Source: Tanypteryx hageni (lineage: Eukaryota; Arthropoda; Insecta; Odonata; Petaluridae). Taken from it: 64,000 bases of DNA. The position numbers were made by a program, and so were the translations under genes. Below the pieces are notes generated by a model, which worked only from the letters and a program-made list of their open reading frames with translations, did not search any database and was not told the origin of the DNA. The DNA lies in contig CM054114.1 in the NCBI GenBank assembly GCA_028673005.1, positions 25,782,869 through 25,846,868 of the forward strand, in the 5' to 3' direction. Below, piece after piece: positions 48,010-60,129 of the stretch (positions are counted from its first letter, which is position 1; each line of letters opens with the position of its first letter).

Positions 48010-49020
48010 AAAGTTTTGGATAGCTAGTTAAGTGGAAAATATAATATGGGCAAAGGCGAAAAAAGACATGGAAGGAGATGATGGCTTTTAGGAGAGGAAA
48101 AAAGATTAAGACGGAGTTATGAGATGGTTAGAAAAGAAACGGTAGGTGGAAAGAGGAGAGAAATGGAGGAGAGGGATAGTGAAAGGAGGTAGCAAAGAAA
48201 TCAGATCAAAAAGAAATAGTATGAGGGGAAGAATAAGAGGTAGAAGAAAGAGGTAGAAAAGGAAGAGTGTAAAAGAACAGAGTAGTTAAACTAAGGGTTA
48301 CTGGAATGGCTTAGAGACAGAGGTATAAGCAGAGAACGAAGAGAGAGTAAGAGAGAGGTAAAGAAAGCAAAGTGGATGTCAGAGAGTGAAGAAGTGGGAG
48401 AGGAAGAGAAAGAAGAAGAGAAGAAAGAAGAAGAAGAGTGATAAGAAGAGGGAAAAGAAGAGAGAATAGAAGAGAGAGAGGAAGAGATATAAGAATGTAG
48501 ATGAAGAGAGAGGGACAGGGAGGAAGACAGAGGGAAAGAGGAAGTGGAAGTCAAGAGAAAGTGAGAGGGAGTCAGAGTAAGAGAGAGGATAATAAAGGAA
48601 AGTGGAAGCCGTAGAGAGATGAAGTGAGAAAGAAAGAGAGAAAAGAAGACAGAGGTGAAGAGAAGAAGGGAGTAAGGAGGAAAGAAGCAGAACAGAGCAG
48701 ACAAAAAAGAAATAGAGAGAAAAGGAAGAAAGATATCGATCGGATGAAAAAGAGAGTAGAAAAGCGTATCAAGAGAGACAAGGGATGCGAGGATGAGCAA
48801 AACATGTGGAAAGACGTGGAAGAGTCGTGTTTCGGAGAATCGAGATAAATGTGAGAAATAGCAGAAAGGGCGGAGATCTGGATGTGGCGGAGCGTGTAGA
48901 CGTGACGTGTTCAGCGGCGGAAGAGAAAGGAAGAAGACGGGGAAGGAGAAGGAATCGACGAAGCAAGGTGATGATTGAAAAAGAAACGAGAGGGTAAATA
49001 GGCATCGAGAGGGAATATTT
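48010..49020. repeat. GA-rich tract
   Basis: About 1 kb of purine-rich plus strand, densest at 48340-48760. The 267-codon minus-strand frame is Ser/Leu/Phe-rich and overlaps others in different frames; not a gene. Confidence 0.85.
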
Positions 49021-49905
49021 GGCAAAGAAGATATCGAACTAAAGGAGTACTTTAAAGTTGCACTACGTTGGAATAGAAACTGTAACACAACCAAGTCTAT
49101 TTTGGGAAAAACGTGATAATAATGATGACAGCAATTTTTTCGATTGACTTAATGCATATTATCTTCTCGAACTCAACGTACACGTGTACGGAACTTTTCC
49201 TCCTTCCTCAGCAGCCGCTGTCCGTATATGTGTAACGGCTCCAACTTCTCTTTACTCAAACCTACATTTTACGGTCAAGGAGTTAATTCTATTTAACTAC
49301 ATTTTAGAGTCATCTACCTATTTCTTCCTCGGCGTAAATGGCAATAATGACGAAATACATTAAAACGGCCGCTTGAGAGGTCAATTTCAATGGCAAAACG
49401 ATACAAAGGATATCTTTTTTTACATTTTACAATTTAATTTAATTTTTGAATTTGACCAAAGCAATGCACAATTATGCACGACAAAATATGTTTGAAGGAA
49501 GTGGCTGCGATATAGCTATACAGGATGTTGGCGATGGACTGCGAGATGCTGTTGCAGTATGCACCTGCATTTAATGGATTATATTTGTAGACATAATGCA
49601 AGACAAAGCCTCATAGATTTGAGTAAAAAGGGCGCTACTACAAATTTTTGCGCGTACCTAAAATTAACATTGTCATTAAGAGTCCTAACTTAAATTAATC
49701 ATCCTTTATTGTGACAGGAAAGGTCGCTCATTTCATAAATACCTTTTTTAAAAGGTCCGTAGTGCGCCTTCCTTCAAAATTTGCTAGTATTGCTATTTTC
49801 ATATTTGCGTAGCCACTGTTCTAAACTGCACAAAACAAATTGATATTCCTTCAATTCGAAACAGAAATTCTTTGGAAATTGTGCTGTCACCAAACTGAAG
49901 AGGTG
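49021..49905. other. No gene recognised
   Basis: AT-rich spacer, nothing recognised. Confidence 0.5.
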
Positions 49906-49913
49906 CCTTAGAT

Positions 49914-50353
49914 CAACGGTATCCAAACATTTTCAGTTCGCGATCTCCTTGAGCTAACCTATTTCTCGTCGCAAACCCCTTGGATTAACCTTTAATCTTC
50001 GCGAACCTCATGGGTTGTAACAATTTTGGCTGATAACCTCTTAAAATGGGGAATAAATTCTCTTTGAACGCGTTTAATTCATGAAAAATATGAATTTTAT
50101 ATAGCGCATATTATGCAAACGTTTAATAAAATCAGAATCTCTTATATTGTCATCAGTTTCTAGTTAGTACCCTGTAAAATTCAAATATACTTCATAAAGC
50201 ATAAAAAAAATTTAAATAAAACCATGCAACTAATTTGAAAGAAATTAAAATATTTGTAAGAATTGTAGAACCAAGAAAAATAAAGGAAACACCATTACTA
50301 AATTTTTCTCGCGAACCCCTAGGGGTACGCGAGCCACCGGTTGGGAAACGCTG
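49914..50353. mobile_element. hAT MITE (family A), second copy
   Basis: The left end caacggtatccaaacatttt and right end cggttgggaaacgctg match the 47264 copy, as do the internal cgcgaacccct blocks. The octamer ccttagat lies at 49906-49913 and 50354-50361. It is 440 bp with no transposase. The right-hand octamer also serves as the left target copy of the next element. Confidence 0.9.
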
Positions 50354-50361
50354 CCTTAGAT

Positions 50362-50725
50362 CAATGTTGTCCAACCTTTTCGGGCTCGGGGGTTACTTAG
50401 CTTGCCCAAAACCCATGGCGGGCCCCCTCCCGACCATAACTCGGGGGATTTCCTCAGTGATATTCTATTGAGCGGGGAGGGGGGGGGGGTGGTCCATTGT
50501 AACCATCAGTCCGCTGACATTGTATCTCTTCGAATCAAAGAGATGCTTTCAATGATATTGCAAAGATTGTTTTCGAACACTGTGTTTTTCTTAAAAATGT
50601 ATTTGAATTTTGTTTTAAATGATATTTTGTATTTACCAACTGAGTTATAATATTAGTTCCGCGGGCGCATGAAAAAAGCTTCGCGGGATACCAGGCACCC
50701 GCGAGTTACCGGTTGGACATCACTG
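50362..50725. mobile_element. hAT MITE (family B), abutting family A
   Basis: The left end caatgttgtccaaccttttc and right end ggttggacatcactg are inverted repeats of a different sequence from family A. The same octamer ccttagat lies at 50354-50361 and 50726-50733. It is 364 bp and includes a G-run at 50478-50491. No transposase. Confidence 0.9.
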
Positions 50726-50733
50726 CCTTAGAT

Positions 50734-51329
50734 GATATTATACACAGCTCCTAATGTCGATCGTTATTCGCGTCGAAAGCGCGATGACCAACTGTTATAA
50801 CGCAACAACATCCGTTCAACAGGGAATTATGGAGTTCGTCTTATGGTCGAAGAAACTAAAAAACGATCACTTATGTACTTGTCTCAGGTATCTCCAATAG
50901 CCACAACAATGTTATTAAATCCAGATGTGCATTTAGGTAACAAAGCAGCCGTTTTCAGTGGCAATTCACAGAAAAGATATACTTATAATCTGTTTTTTAT
51001 AACCTTATTGTGGCCATTAGAGATAACTGAGATAATTTTTAAGTAGTTGTTGTTAAGTATCGTCAGTGTATGATAATTCTTGAAAATATAAGACAAACAG
51101 TTGTCTCTGGGAGGAACATACATCGCAACAATACCAAGAATAATTAGCTCAATTTCTCAAAATAAACATTCATGACAACCTTAGGAAAAAAAGAAACGAG
51201 AATTGTTTAAATTGCTCCTTCGAAACGAAGTCAATAGCTAAATAAATTGACAAAAAACGAAATTAAATTCTTAATAAATGTTCTGGGCGTGACCTGAACG
51301 TCTTGAGTTCTGAGAGAATGGTGAGGAAC
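50734..51329. other. No gene recognised
   Basis: AT-rich spacer. The 67-codon frame at 50843 has no recognised motif. Confidence 0.45.
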
Positions 51330-51740
51330 TCGGCGAAAGAGAGAGAGAGAGAGCAAAAACAATTACAGTTGGAGGGATTCGTAGATGGAACAGGGAAAAA
51401 GGAGCTTCTGTGAGAAGGCGAGAAAGTAAATTGGTGTCGACAGCAAAGAGAGAGAGAGGGAGAAAAGAGAAAGGAGTTAAAAGAAATGGAATAACGACGA
51501 GTCGGACGGAGGAGGTTGATGGATGTACGCGAAATAAGAACAAGGGCTGGCTAGAGAGAAAACGAGAAAGAGAGAAGAGACGCGGAGAAAAAGCGATAGG
51601 CATTTGTCTAGCGCGCGCTCCTTTATAAGAAGCGTAGACATATGAACGTTATGCGGAGGAATGCGCGAGAAAGAGGATTCCAAAAGGGAAAAGTGAGTGT
51701 GTGACTTTTAAAGTAAGATAGAGAGAAGCGAAGAGAAAAA
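51330..51740. repeat. GA-rich tract
   Basis: Purine-rich plus strand, with gagagagagaga at 51340 and irregular GA strings after. No gene. Confidence 0.7.
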
Positions 51741-52478
51741 TGAACCAATTAAAACGATGTACGTCATGGTTTCACGTTACCCCGGATTTCGATTACGGCG
51801 TCATTCATACGCAGCTATTTGATAACGCCGATTTAAAAGAATCATGGCATTAATAACTTACGTTAAATTACGGAAACAGTTTCAGAATAAGAATGTGTCA
51901 CGGTCCTTAGCCACAGTACGATTTTGATGCCCCAGTGAATAAAAATACGCGTACGAACAGCAAAACAAGGAGCGCGCCGTGCTTCATGCCGCCCCTGTGC
52001 AAGTCTCCCGTTGGTCGCCATTTTAGGCGAAGATTTTCCATAATTCGGTAAATTCATGTGATTTCTTTAGGCACTTTTTTAGTAAGTGAAACTAAATGTA
52101 TATTTGGCTGTTTGTTTATTATACTCGTCCTTTCCTAGCCTTCGGGGATTAGCAATAAGGTGTTTCGTAGTCAACTCCATAAATGATAAATTTTCGTAGC
52201 CAACAAATATGAAAGAATGTACAGCATATTATGTACATATAACCCATTCCGCATTACAGTTTAAAATACTGTACGTGTCTGACGATAAATCGGCCCCCCA
52301 CGTTGTTTGGCTGCCCGTGTGCATCGCGCACATCGCACAAAAAACTATATAGTGTGTGTACGTGTGTATATATGTGCATATATATATTCAACTTACGTTT
52401 GAGGAGTTTTAGATATTGATAATAGGTAATTTGGAAAAGGAAACCAAACTGTTATTAACGGATCGTGTGATTCTAGAG
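51741..52478. other. No gene recognised
   Basis: Mixed sequence, with a short alternating GT/TA run at 52350-52390. Nothing recognised. Confidence 0.5.
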
Positions 52479-52560
52479 CAGTGATTCTCAAGCCAAATTT
52501 TGTCGTGTCCGCCTCTGCGGCCACCAGAAAAGTCCTGGGGACCACATTGCAAAATTTAAG
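52479..52560 (+). mobile_element. Solo hAT-like left terminus
   Basis: The string cagtgattctcaagccaaat followed by ccgcctctgcggccaccaga resembles a hAT left end with its subterminal ggaccac-type block (ggggaccaca at 52538-52547). I did not find the matching right terminus before the next element at 52885. Confidence 0.35.
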
Positions 52561-52884
52561 GTAAAAGTAATACTTGGTCTTTTGAAAAAATATCCCAATT
52601 TGATATCGAAATAAAATAACAATACACAAATATTAATGAAGTTCTATATTAGTAATTTAAATTGTCTTTGAAAATATAATGGGAAATACATGTTCAAATC
52701 ACAATTATTGAGAATACACGTAAGAATACGCGGAAAAGCAAACATATTTACAATTTACAAGTTTATCATCTTGTTAAAAAGAAAATTAACTACACTTCAG
52801 AGACCTGCTTGGATCCGTCGTCGGCCTAGGGCGACGGAAGCAAAGAAAACTGTAAACAAATTTCCTACAACTAATCGCTTACAC

Positions 52885-53099
52885 CAATGGTTCTCAAACT
52901 TTCAATTTTTGCGGCCCACTTAAATATCATGCAGCCCTTTTTTAAATGAAAGCAGTAAAAATTAGAAACTTTATTGCAAATTTATTCATTTTAGTTAACT
53001 ATTAATAACTTTATCACATTGTTTATCCAAAAATTTTATTATTCGTGAAAACTTTATTTTTCGCCATTTCACCTTGCATCCACAGTTTGAGAAACACTG
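52885..53099. mobile_element. hAT MITE, perfect 8-bp target duplication
   Basis: The left end caatggttctcaaactttca and right end cagtttgagaaacactg are inverted repeats. The octamer gcttacac lies at 52877-52884 and 53100-53107, exact. It is 215 bp and AT-rich inside, with gcggcccact near the left end. Confidence 0.88.
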
Positions 53100-53248
53100 G
53101 CTTACACCAAGGCGCACTAAAAGAAGACGCTTAATTCATATTGCATCTTGATTTTCGTTCTTTTTGGGTAAAATATAAATTATTAGCAAATGCTACATTT
53201 AAATCGGCGTATTAATCATTTCACGTTGAAAATTTTGTCAGTGGCCGC

Positions 53249-53482
53249 ATGTGGCCACCGTGGAAGCAGATGAGAAATCCTGTTTTAGACAGCATTACTG
53301 GATCAAATGAGGAAATAAGTTATGACACTGAAGACGAGATAGAGGTTGACTCAAGGGCGAAATCGTTAGTGGTATCGGAGTGTTTGGAGAAATTCAAGGT
53401 ATTCATTATGAAATCAGATAATGTGCAAGAGACTTTGTTTAAATCATTTGATGATGCAGAAAATAAAACAAGAAAATTTTAG
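53249..53482 (+). other. Unassigned 77-codon open frame
   Basis: An open frame with a balanced, acidic, charged composition unlike the low-complexity frames elsewhere. It contains EISYDTEDEIEV and CLEKFKVFIM, followed by DNVQETLFKSFDDAENKTRK and a stop. The layout resembles the C-terminal tail of a pogo/CENP-B-like transposase, but I cannot identify it. It lies between hAT elements, so a transposase remnant is more likely than a host gene. Confidence 0.3.
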
Positions 53483-54310
53483 ATTATTTTATGAAACAAT
53501 AAAGTAGTGTTGAATTATGATCGTCTTCTTTTCTTATCCCCCTCCGCTGTAGTACTCAGGGGAATTTTCATTATATAGTACTTTCTGTAATAAGTATAAA
53601 AATTCAAATATCCTATATATATGCCTGTGCTGTGATCTGACCCTGAAAATAATGGTATCTATTATCTTCTACTTTTTTGTAAGAACTGTATTGAGATACG
53701 GCAGTAAGGTTATTTTACAACTGTATCGCCAAAAAGGTAGAAAATCTACAGAAATATGCTAAATAAACATTTGACTCGTACAGCGCGGTTTTTGCGCAGT
53801 AAAATACGTCACTTTTACTGTATCTTTGCTTTACTTTTGCTGTACAATTAGCATAAGCTATAATTATTCACTATTAAAGTTTTCGAAACAACTCTTCTGG
53901 ACGAGATATGGCAAATATTATTTCCCCAATTTTGAAATAAAGTTCATATACAATTGCGAAATTTCTGCGTGCGAAAATAAATATCGTATTATTTTCATAG
54001 CATTTTCACGTATAAATGGATAGTTCCCCTGCTTATTTTCAGATTTTTAATGAGTAATTTGAATGCGTTGTTATTTTATCCTTAGTCATTTTTGCCACTG
54101 TCTGTATTATCTAAATTTTAATATAATAATATAACAGATATTTTGGAACATCACAACACGTTTATTTTGGAGGCGACGCTCGTATAGCGACAAAACTCCT
54201 TTAAGAAGGAAACAACCGAAGAGACTGAGTTGTGTGAGCAATCATTCCCCCCCAGTGGATCAGGTGAAGAGAATTCATGGATAAAGAGAGAGCGTGGCGT
54301 ATAAATAACA
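53483..54310. other. No gene recognised
   Basis: AT-rich spacer, nothing recognised. Confidence 0.5.
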
Positions 54311-54640
54311 GTCACGGTTGTGGCGAGATTGAGGGAAATGGGATATGACAGAGAAAGGGATAGAGAGAGAAATTGGAAGTAAGGATATACCTGAAAACAG
54401 AGAGAGAGAGATATGACAGATTGAGGGAGAGTGGGGGGAGGAGGAGTGAGATGAAGTAGTGAGAGGAATTTTGGGAGGGTGAAGAGGAAGGAGTAAAGAG
54501 GAGATGGAGGTTGGAAGGGAGGAAGAAAGGGGAGAGGAATGAAGAGGGAGTTAGAGAGAATAAAGGGAGGAAGAGAGAGAGGGAGTGTGAGTTTTAGGGA
54601 GTTAGAGAAAAGGAGAGGGAGTGGGAGGGAGGGATAGATA
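54311..54640. repeat. GA-rich tract
   Basis: Purine-rich, lying on the 3' side of the minus-strand tail copy at 54641-54740. Confidence 0.8.
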
Positions 54641-54740
54641 GATATTCGTCTTTATTTGGGCGATTGAGACTATGCAGTCACTTCTTTCTAGTCAAACACT
54701 ACATAAATACAATTCCAAGGTTGTATTTTTGGAAAAGAAA
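54641..54740 (-). mobile_element. Retroelement 3'-tail copy
   Basis: Minus strand: ggaattgtatttatgtagtg, then tttgactagaaagaagtgac, then agtctcaatcgcccaaataa, then agacgaatatctatctatcc. One of the best-preserved copies. Confidence 0.65.
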
Positions 54741-54779
54741 AGAGATGGAGATTAGTTTGTGAAGAAAACTAAGAATGAT

Positions 54780-55044
54780 TAGAGCACTATACCATGGGAA
54801 GCACCCACACAAGAAGAAGAGAGAGGCAGGAGAGGGAGGTAGAGAGAACAGAGAGGAAGAGGGAGAGAGGCAGGAATAGGGAGGGAGAGGAAGGAGGGAG
54901 AAGGCGAGATGAAGGGAGTGAGAATAGGTGAGAGGGAACGAGAGAAATGGAAGGGAGATGGTTGAAGAGAGGGTGGTAGAAATGAGAGAGAGGAAGGGGT
55001 GGTGTGAGTGAGAGAAGGATAGGATGGATGAGGGAGGAACGAAG
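54780..55044. repeat. GA-rich tract
   Basis: Purine-rich, lying on the 3' side of the minus-strand tail copy at 55045-55135. Confidence 0.8.
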
Positions 55045-55135
55045 AAAAGATAGATAGATAAATATTTTTATCAGGCGAGAATGAGACAAGCAAGTCTCTT
55101 CTTCCATCTAACACTTTGTCATTTATAAGCAATAA
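55045..55135 (-). mobile_element. Retroelement 3'-tail copy
   Basis: Minus strand: ttgcttataaatgacaaagt, then gttagatggaagaagagact, then gtctcattctcgcctgataa, then aaatatttatctatctatct. Nearly the same as the plus-strand copy at 13380-13497. Confidence 0.65.
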
Positions 55136-55174
55136 AAAAATTTAAAATATATATTTTACAACACAGTCGTAAAT

Positions 55175-55590
55175 GAAAGAGGAAGGAAATATGTGCATTG
55201 AGAAGGGTGAAAGTGGAGGGATATGAGGGAAGGGAGTGAGAGGAGGGAATGGAAAGAAAGGATGGAGAGGGAAAATAGGGAGGGAGGTTTGTGAGTCGAA
55301 GGAGAGAAAAGGGGAAGGGGGGGAAGGGAAAGCTAGGAGTGGATGGAGGAAGGGGAGCGAGGGGAAAAAAGAGAGTGAGGAATGACAGAAATAGAGAGAT
55401 TTTACATGAGCGAACGATAGAGAGAGAGAAGATGGAAAAACGTGATGTGTGTATGAGTTGAGGAGGAGGAAGGAGAGACTCATTGCCCATACTTTTCTTC
55501 CGCTGCTCCCAAAGGATAGGGAAGACACCTCGGTTTGAGTAGATCGAGTGACGCGGTTTGAGGTTGTTGAAGGGAAAAGAGGATGTTTGA
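55175..55590. repeat. GA-rich tract
   Basis: Purine-rich plus strand followed by (TA)n at 55600. The overlapping 187- and 224-codon minus-strand frames are readings of these repeats. Confidence 0.8.
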
Positions 55591-55597
55591 ATGTGTA

Positions 55598-55697
<100 letters not shown>

Positions 55698-55752
55698 GTA
55701 TACAACGGTATTTTTGCTTTTGGGAGAGAGAGAGAGAGAGGGGGGGGGAGAG

Positions 55753-57308
55753 ATGAGATACGAGGCGAGAGTGAAAAATCCGTCTAGTTTCACCTTAACA
55801 TGACGGTGATAGAGTGCGTGTGTATGAGAAGAAGGTGGTTTTGGAGGAAGGGTAGACGGGAAACAGGAGGAGTTAAAGGCAGGAGGAGGAATGCGAGACA
55901 GTGTGCGTTCGAAGAGGGCGGCATATTTGGGGTCGTTATTGAAGAAGTGGAGGATGAAGAGGGTTGGTTGTTAGGGCGGAAGGTTCAGGAAGGGAGGCGG
56001 GGGAAGATTAATAAGATTCCTTTCAAGGCAAGGAGGGTGACGTCGAAGAAGGAAGATGGCGTTAATCGATGCGTGCGTCAGCAGTGCGTTAGACCTCAGT
56101 ATAACAAGAGCTCCATTTCGGAGTACACTGAGTTTGCAAGGGCGTTCTTTGCTTTTTATTTTATCTCGACGGAAAAAGAAATATTAATGGCTTAGCCCAA
56201 TGTACAATCATTGCAACACGACATATCAAAGACGATGTCAAGGAAATGTTTAATTTGTGATTTGCCGATTTGTTTTAAAATCGGTAGTAATCAATGAAAC
56301 GTTCGAAAATTGTTTGAAACGTACGTCACTTGAATCGAGCAGTAGTAATTTTCACACGTTCAAGTTCATTCCTTCGTCGTAAAGTATCCATTTCTTTTCA
56401 CTCGCAAAATCTGTGTGTAGGTACCTATACGTAAGGAGAATAACTCTGTATTTAAGTTCAGTTCAGTGGATAATCCATTTCCTTTCATTTACTATAGCTT
56501 TAGGCCCACGAAAGGAAATTAATAGTATTTATAGCAGACCTTGTTTACTTCAGTAGCTAGGAAGATTGATTTTGCTTATAAAAATAAAAGAGTCAGATGT
56601 GTCGAGCACATGGCTTTCTCCATGCACGATAAAGAATATGAATGCAATAGTAGTAATAGAAGCTTCTCTCAATATCCATGTATCAAGAATAACTATCTGA
56701 AATTAAACTAATGAAATATTTTCAAACACTTTGTATAAATTTCAGTGAGAAACATACTTTGAATCACTTCCCATATTGAAAAAACAATTAGTGAACAATT
56801 TTATTTGTTGCTATAGATAAAAATATATCGACGCGCGATTGAAATTACCGTTGGCAATACTGGGATCGCTGTAAATATTTACATAAAAATTTGTTTACAA
56901 AATACTGCTCTAGGTGGTATTGATAAAGTTTTGATCGCAATTAAAATTAAACTTGACAGCGTATGATCGTCATCTACAATTAGGAAATGTTATCATAGCA
57001 AAGGAAGCAAAGGTATCACTTAGCTACGCACTTGACATTTTTCTACAAATAATCAATATATCTTGTAAACAATCCGTTTTATTAAAATGTGTTTCAATCA
57101 ATACATCTAGAACATTATATTGTCGATAACTAACTATGATGATGTTAATAGGGTAAACGTTATTTAAATATCACAAACCATAACTAAGTAGTAAATACTA
57201 AGAATCTTTATCGTACCAATTCATAAGAAAATTTACTGTCTATGAAATTAGTACGATTGATTGAATCTTGGAAGTCAACTTTCTGGGGTATTAAGTGCTC
57301 GAATGATG
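55753..57308. other. No gene recognised
   Basis: The 131-codon plus-strand frame at 55800-56195 is Gly/Arg/Glu-rich at its start and reads a purine-rich stretch; I see no domain in it. The rest is AT-rich. Confidence 0.45.
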
Positions 57309-57316
57309 GAGTAGAA

Positions 57317-57610
57317 CAGCGACATACAAACTGCGGCCCGCCTCATGTTTTCATCCGGTCCGCCGTTTTTTGAACAATTAAAGAACACATTATAAAATAA
57401 AATTTGAATAGAAAATTATAAAAACTATGCGTTTCGCCTAAATATTTCTATTTTAATAAAATGTAAATATATTTAAAACGAATCAGGTAACACTGACATC
57501 CAATTTAACCCTTCAGCTTTCTTAAATTATTCTTCGAGTAAACTATGGGCTGTATGTGGCCTGCAATTAGTGCTATGTGGCTCTTGAACCGAAAAGTTTA
57601 GGCACCAATG
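57317..57610. mobile_element. hAT MITE with decayed target duplication
   Basis: The left end cagcgacatacaaactgcgg plus cccgcc and the right end accgaaaagtttaggcaccaatg are the typical paired termini of a short hAT element. Flanking octamers are gagtagaa and gagtaggt, 6 of 8 identical. It is 294 bp; no transposase. Confidence 0.75.
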
Positions 57611-57618
57611 GAGTAGGT

Positions 57619-58728
57619 AATTGTCCTGTAAAACTAACAAAAATATTTCACATTAAGAGCATGAAATTTCAAAAATGCAACATCGACATTCATCTAAGAG
57701 GTATTCGGACTCTTAGTTACCTATCACTGTTAACGTTGGGTGGAATGCGCAACACCATAATTTTTATTTAATCGAACAGCAGATAAAAACCTCACGTGTA
57801 AAAAATGTGCATCTAAGTCATTTCAGAATATCTGTATGACGTCTTTTATGATCTTCTGCGAAAAATATCACCGCACTATGCGAATCATCCACCATGGAAT
57901 GAAACCTCCAGTCTGATTCGCTTCCTCGCCCTCCTAATTGCGATCGCAACTAACCACCTTCCCTAGCGTCATCTGACGTCACTTGGAGGAATGACGTAAC
58001 TCAGTAACGCGGCCCTAGCGACAGGCTGGGAGGTATTATTGAAAGCTATGTGTGGTTTAGTCAGGAGCTCTCTCCACTCCTTGGGTGGTATATGACTCCC
58101 AATCTCCCTCCAATTTCTCTCTCTCCTTTCTTCCTCCCCTTCTCTCTCCCTTCTCCCTATCTCCCTCCCTCTCACCACCGCTTCCTTCAGATTCTCTCTC
58201 TCACCCTATTTCTCTCCGTCTTTTCTCCTCTGACGAAAGTGGGTAAATAGTAACACGGATTAAAACCTCCTTCGCCTTGAACAGTACTAATTATAAGCCC
58301 TCATTTAAATTTAGGAAACCCGCTACTACATAAATATAAATTTTCTTATTAATTCCCTAATTTACCCTCATGAATGCACGGAAATGTATGAAAATCGAAC
58401 TCTCGGTAATAGATATTTTACATTTAACAGTTTCCTCGTCGCCGAAATCCACTCCATGCGAGCTGTCGGGCCAATGAAATTAATAGATGGGAATGGTAAC
58501 TCGCTAATTTAGCCGGCGAGGGGCAACATTGCCCGTAGCCATGCTAAGTATATAAATTACCACATTCGGCGTTTTATGGATCGTAAACTAAAAGGTAACC
58601 TTCAAAACCCACTTAGGTATATGTACAGTTTAGTTTAGGAAAAGGTAAATAAGCCCGAATAAATTGCTGGGCGTATTATCTACGAGATCGAATTTTAATT
58701 CCGACATCTTTTCACAAATCGGCTAAAG
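57619..58728. other. No gene; short CT-rich tract at 58085-58225
   Basis: A CT-rich stretch at 58085-58225, otherwise AT-rich sequence without recognised features. Confidence 0.5.
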
Positions 58729-59054
58729 CAGTGATGGGAAAACTGTTCTGCATAACGGGCCGCATTGGTGGATGCAAATTCACAGGCATTGCAAGTTGCC
58801 AATGTTTCGGCGGGCCATATTAGATTTTAATCATACTGCAAGTACAAATCCTTACGTATCATACTATTGAAAATCATGTCTGAATTGGGTTTTTATCGTT
58901 AATGTTTCAATATAAAGTGTGTTACTATTGTAATTAGAATGAATGTGATGTATGAATTTGTGGTAAATCCTTTTTTTAAAGATAGCTTCGTGGGCCGCAT
59001 AAAACGCTTTCGAGAGCCGCAGGTGGCCCGCGGCTCGTAGGTTGCTCATCACTG
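58729..59054. mobile_element. hAT MITE
   Basis: The left end cagtgatgggaaaactgttc and right end taggttgctcatcactg are imperfect inverted repeats, with gggccgcat blocks near both ends. The direct octamers differ (ggctaaag on the left, cgcattgg on the right), but ggcaaaag occurs 7 bp further right, so the right edge may have gained 7 bp. Confidence 0.65.
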
Positions 59055-60100
59055 CGCATTGGGCAAAAGATTTAGAGGAAATTCAACGAGAGTGAAGAAA
59101 AAACAGAATATATTATATGACTTAAGAACTTTCAAATTTAATTTTTGCTTTATTCCGACCAGACCAGCGTCAGCCTTTATTTATAAACAATAAATATTTC
59201 GAAAAATTAACGATGAATGGATTTCAGCTACGCAATTAGGCAATTCTTAACTGCCAAATGAGCACGCATAAAAACACACCTAATCTCATAACATCGGTTG
59301 CATTGGTGGAAAAAATGTTCTTTTAGCGATAAATTGTTCCAAGCCAACATTGAGACGACATTTTCGATAAGCATTCGAAAGAGAGAGGGGAGTCATCGAC
59401 AAACGAAAAGTGGCGTTTTTCTTTCTTTTTTTGCGACACTAGCGCCGATTCGGCCGAACCCGTCAACTGTCGCGAGTGAGCGATTCGGACGGTTGGAGGT
59501 TGAATATTTTTAGCTGCGTAATTTCCCAGCAATTTTCCCCGGCAAAGGATCTAAATGAAAGTTTCGCGGTAGGCGGAGAGACGAAAGAAAACCTCCCCGA
59601 GAGACGCATCACAAGAGATCTCCGCTCCGGGCCTCGAGAAAACTTTGGGAGATAACGTCTTGTGTCACTGCCCGAAAACTTGGGAAAACACGAATTAAAA
59701 ATGGTAATTCTTCAGCGGGATATGAAACTCTCTTCAGACCTCGCTAATTAAACCCGATGGAAAAAAATCTACGAGGAAGGAGGACTTTGCGAGCGAAGTG
59801 GATGGGTCGGAGAATATTTTAAAACCCAAAGACTTTCAATTTGCGTCGCTGATCCTAGGATTAAGGCGAAAAGGACACAGGAGTTTGTCTCATTCACAGT
59901 CCCTCCCTTTCCTTTAGTAGTATATATATATATATACACGCGAGAGATACGGAAAATACGGTTTATGAGACGTTGCCATAAATTAAAAAGGAACTGTAAT
60001 TAGGGTTGAAATAAATGAGCAAAAATTAAAATTAGTTTGTGGAGATGACCATTGACAAATAGATTACCTATTCCACTGGAACCTTCCAAAAATACATTAT
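59055..60100. other. No gene recognised
   Basis: Mixed sequence with a short (TA)n run at 59921-59937. Nothing recognised. Confidence 0.5.
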
Positions 60101-60129
60101 ATATACGAATATATATATATATATATATT

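Noticed and set aside
48291..49094. 267-codon minus-strand frame
   Set aside because: Low-complexity reading of the GA tract with no motif; overlapping frames exist on both strands.
55800..56195. 131-codon plus-strand frame with mixed composition
   Set aside because: Gly/Arg/Glu-rich start reflects a purine-rich tract; no recognisable domain, splice context or homology by eye.
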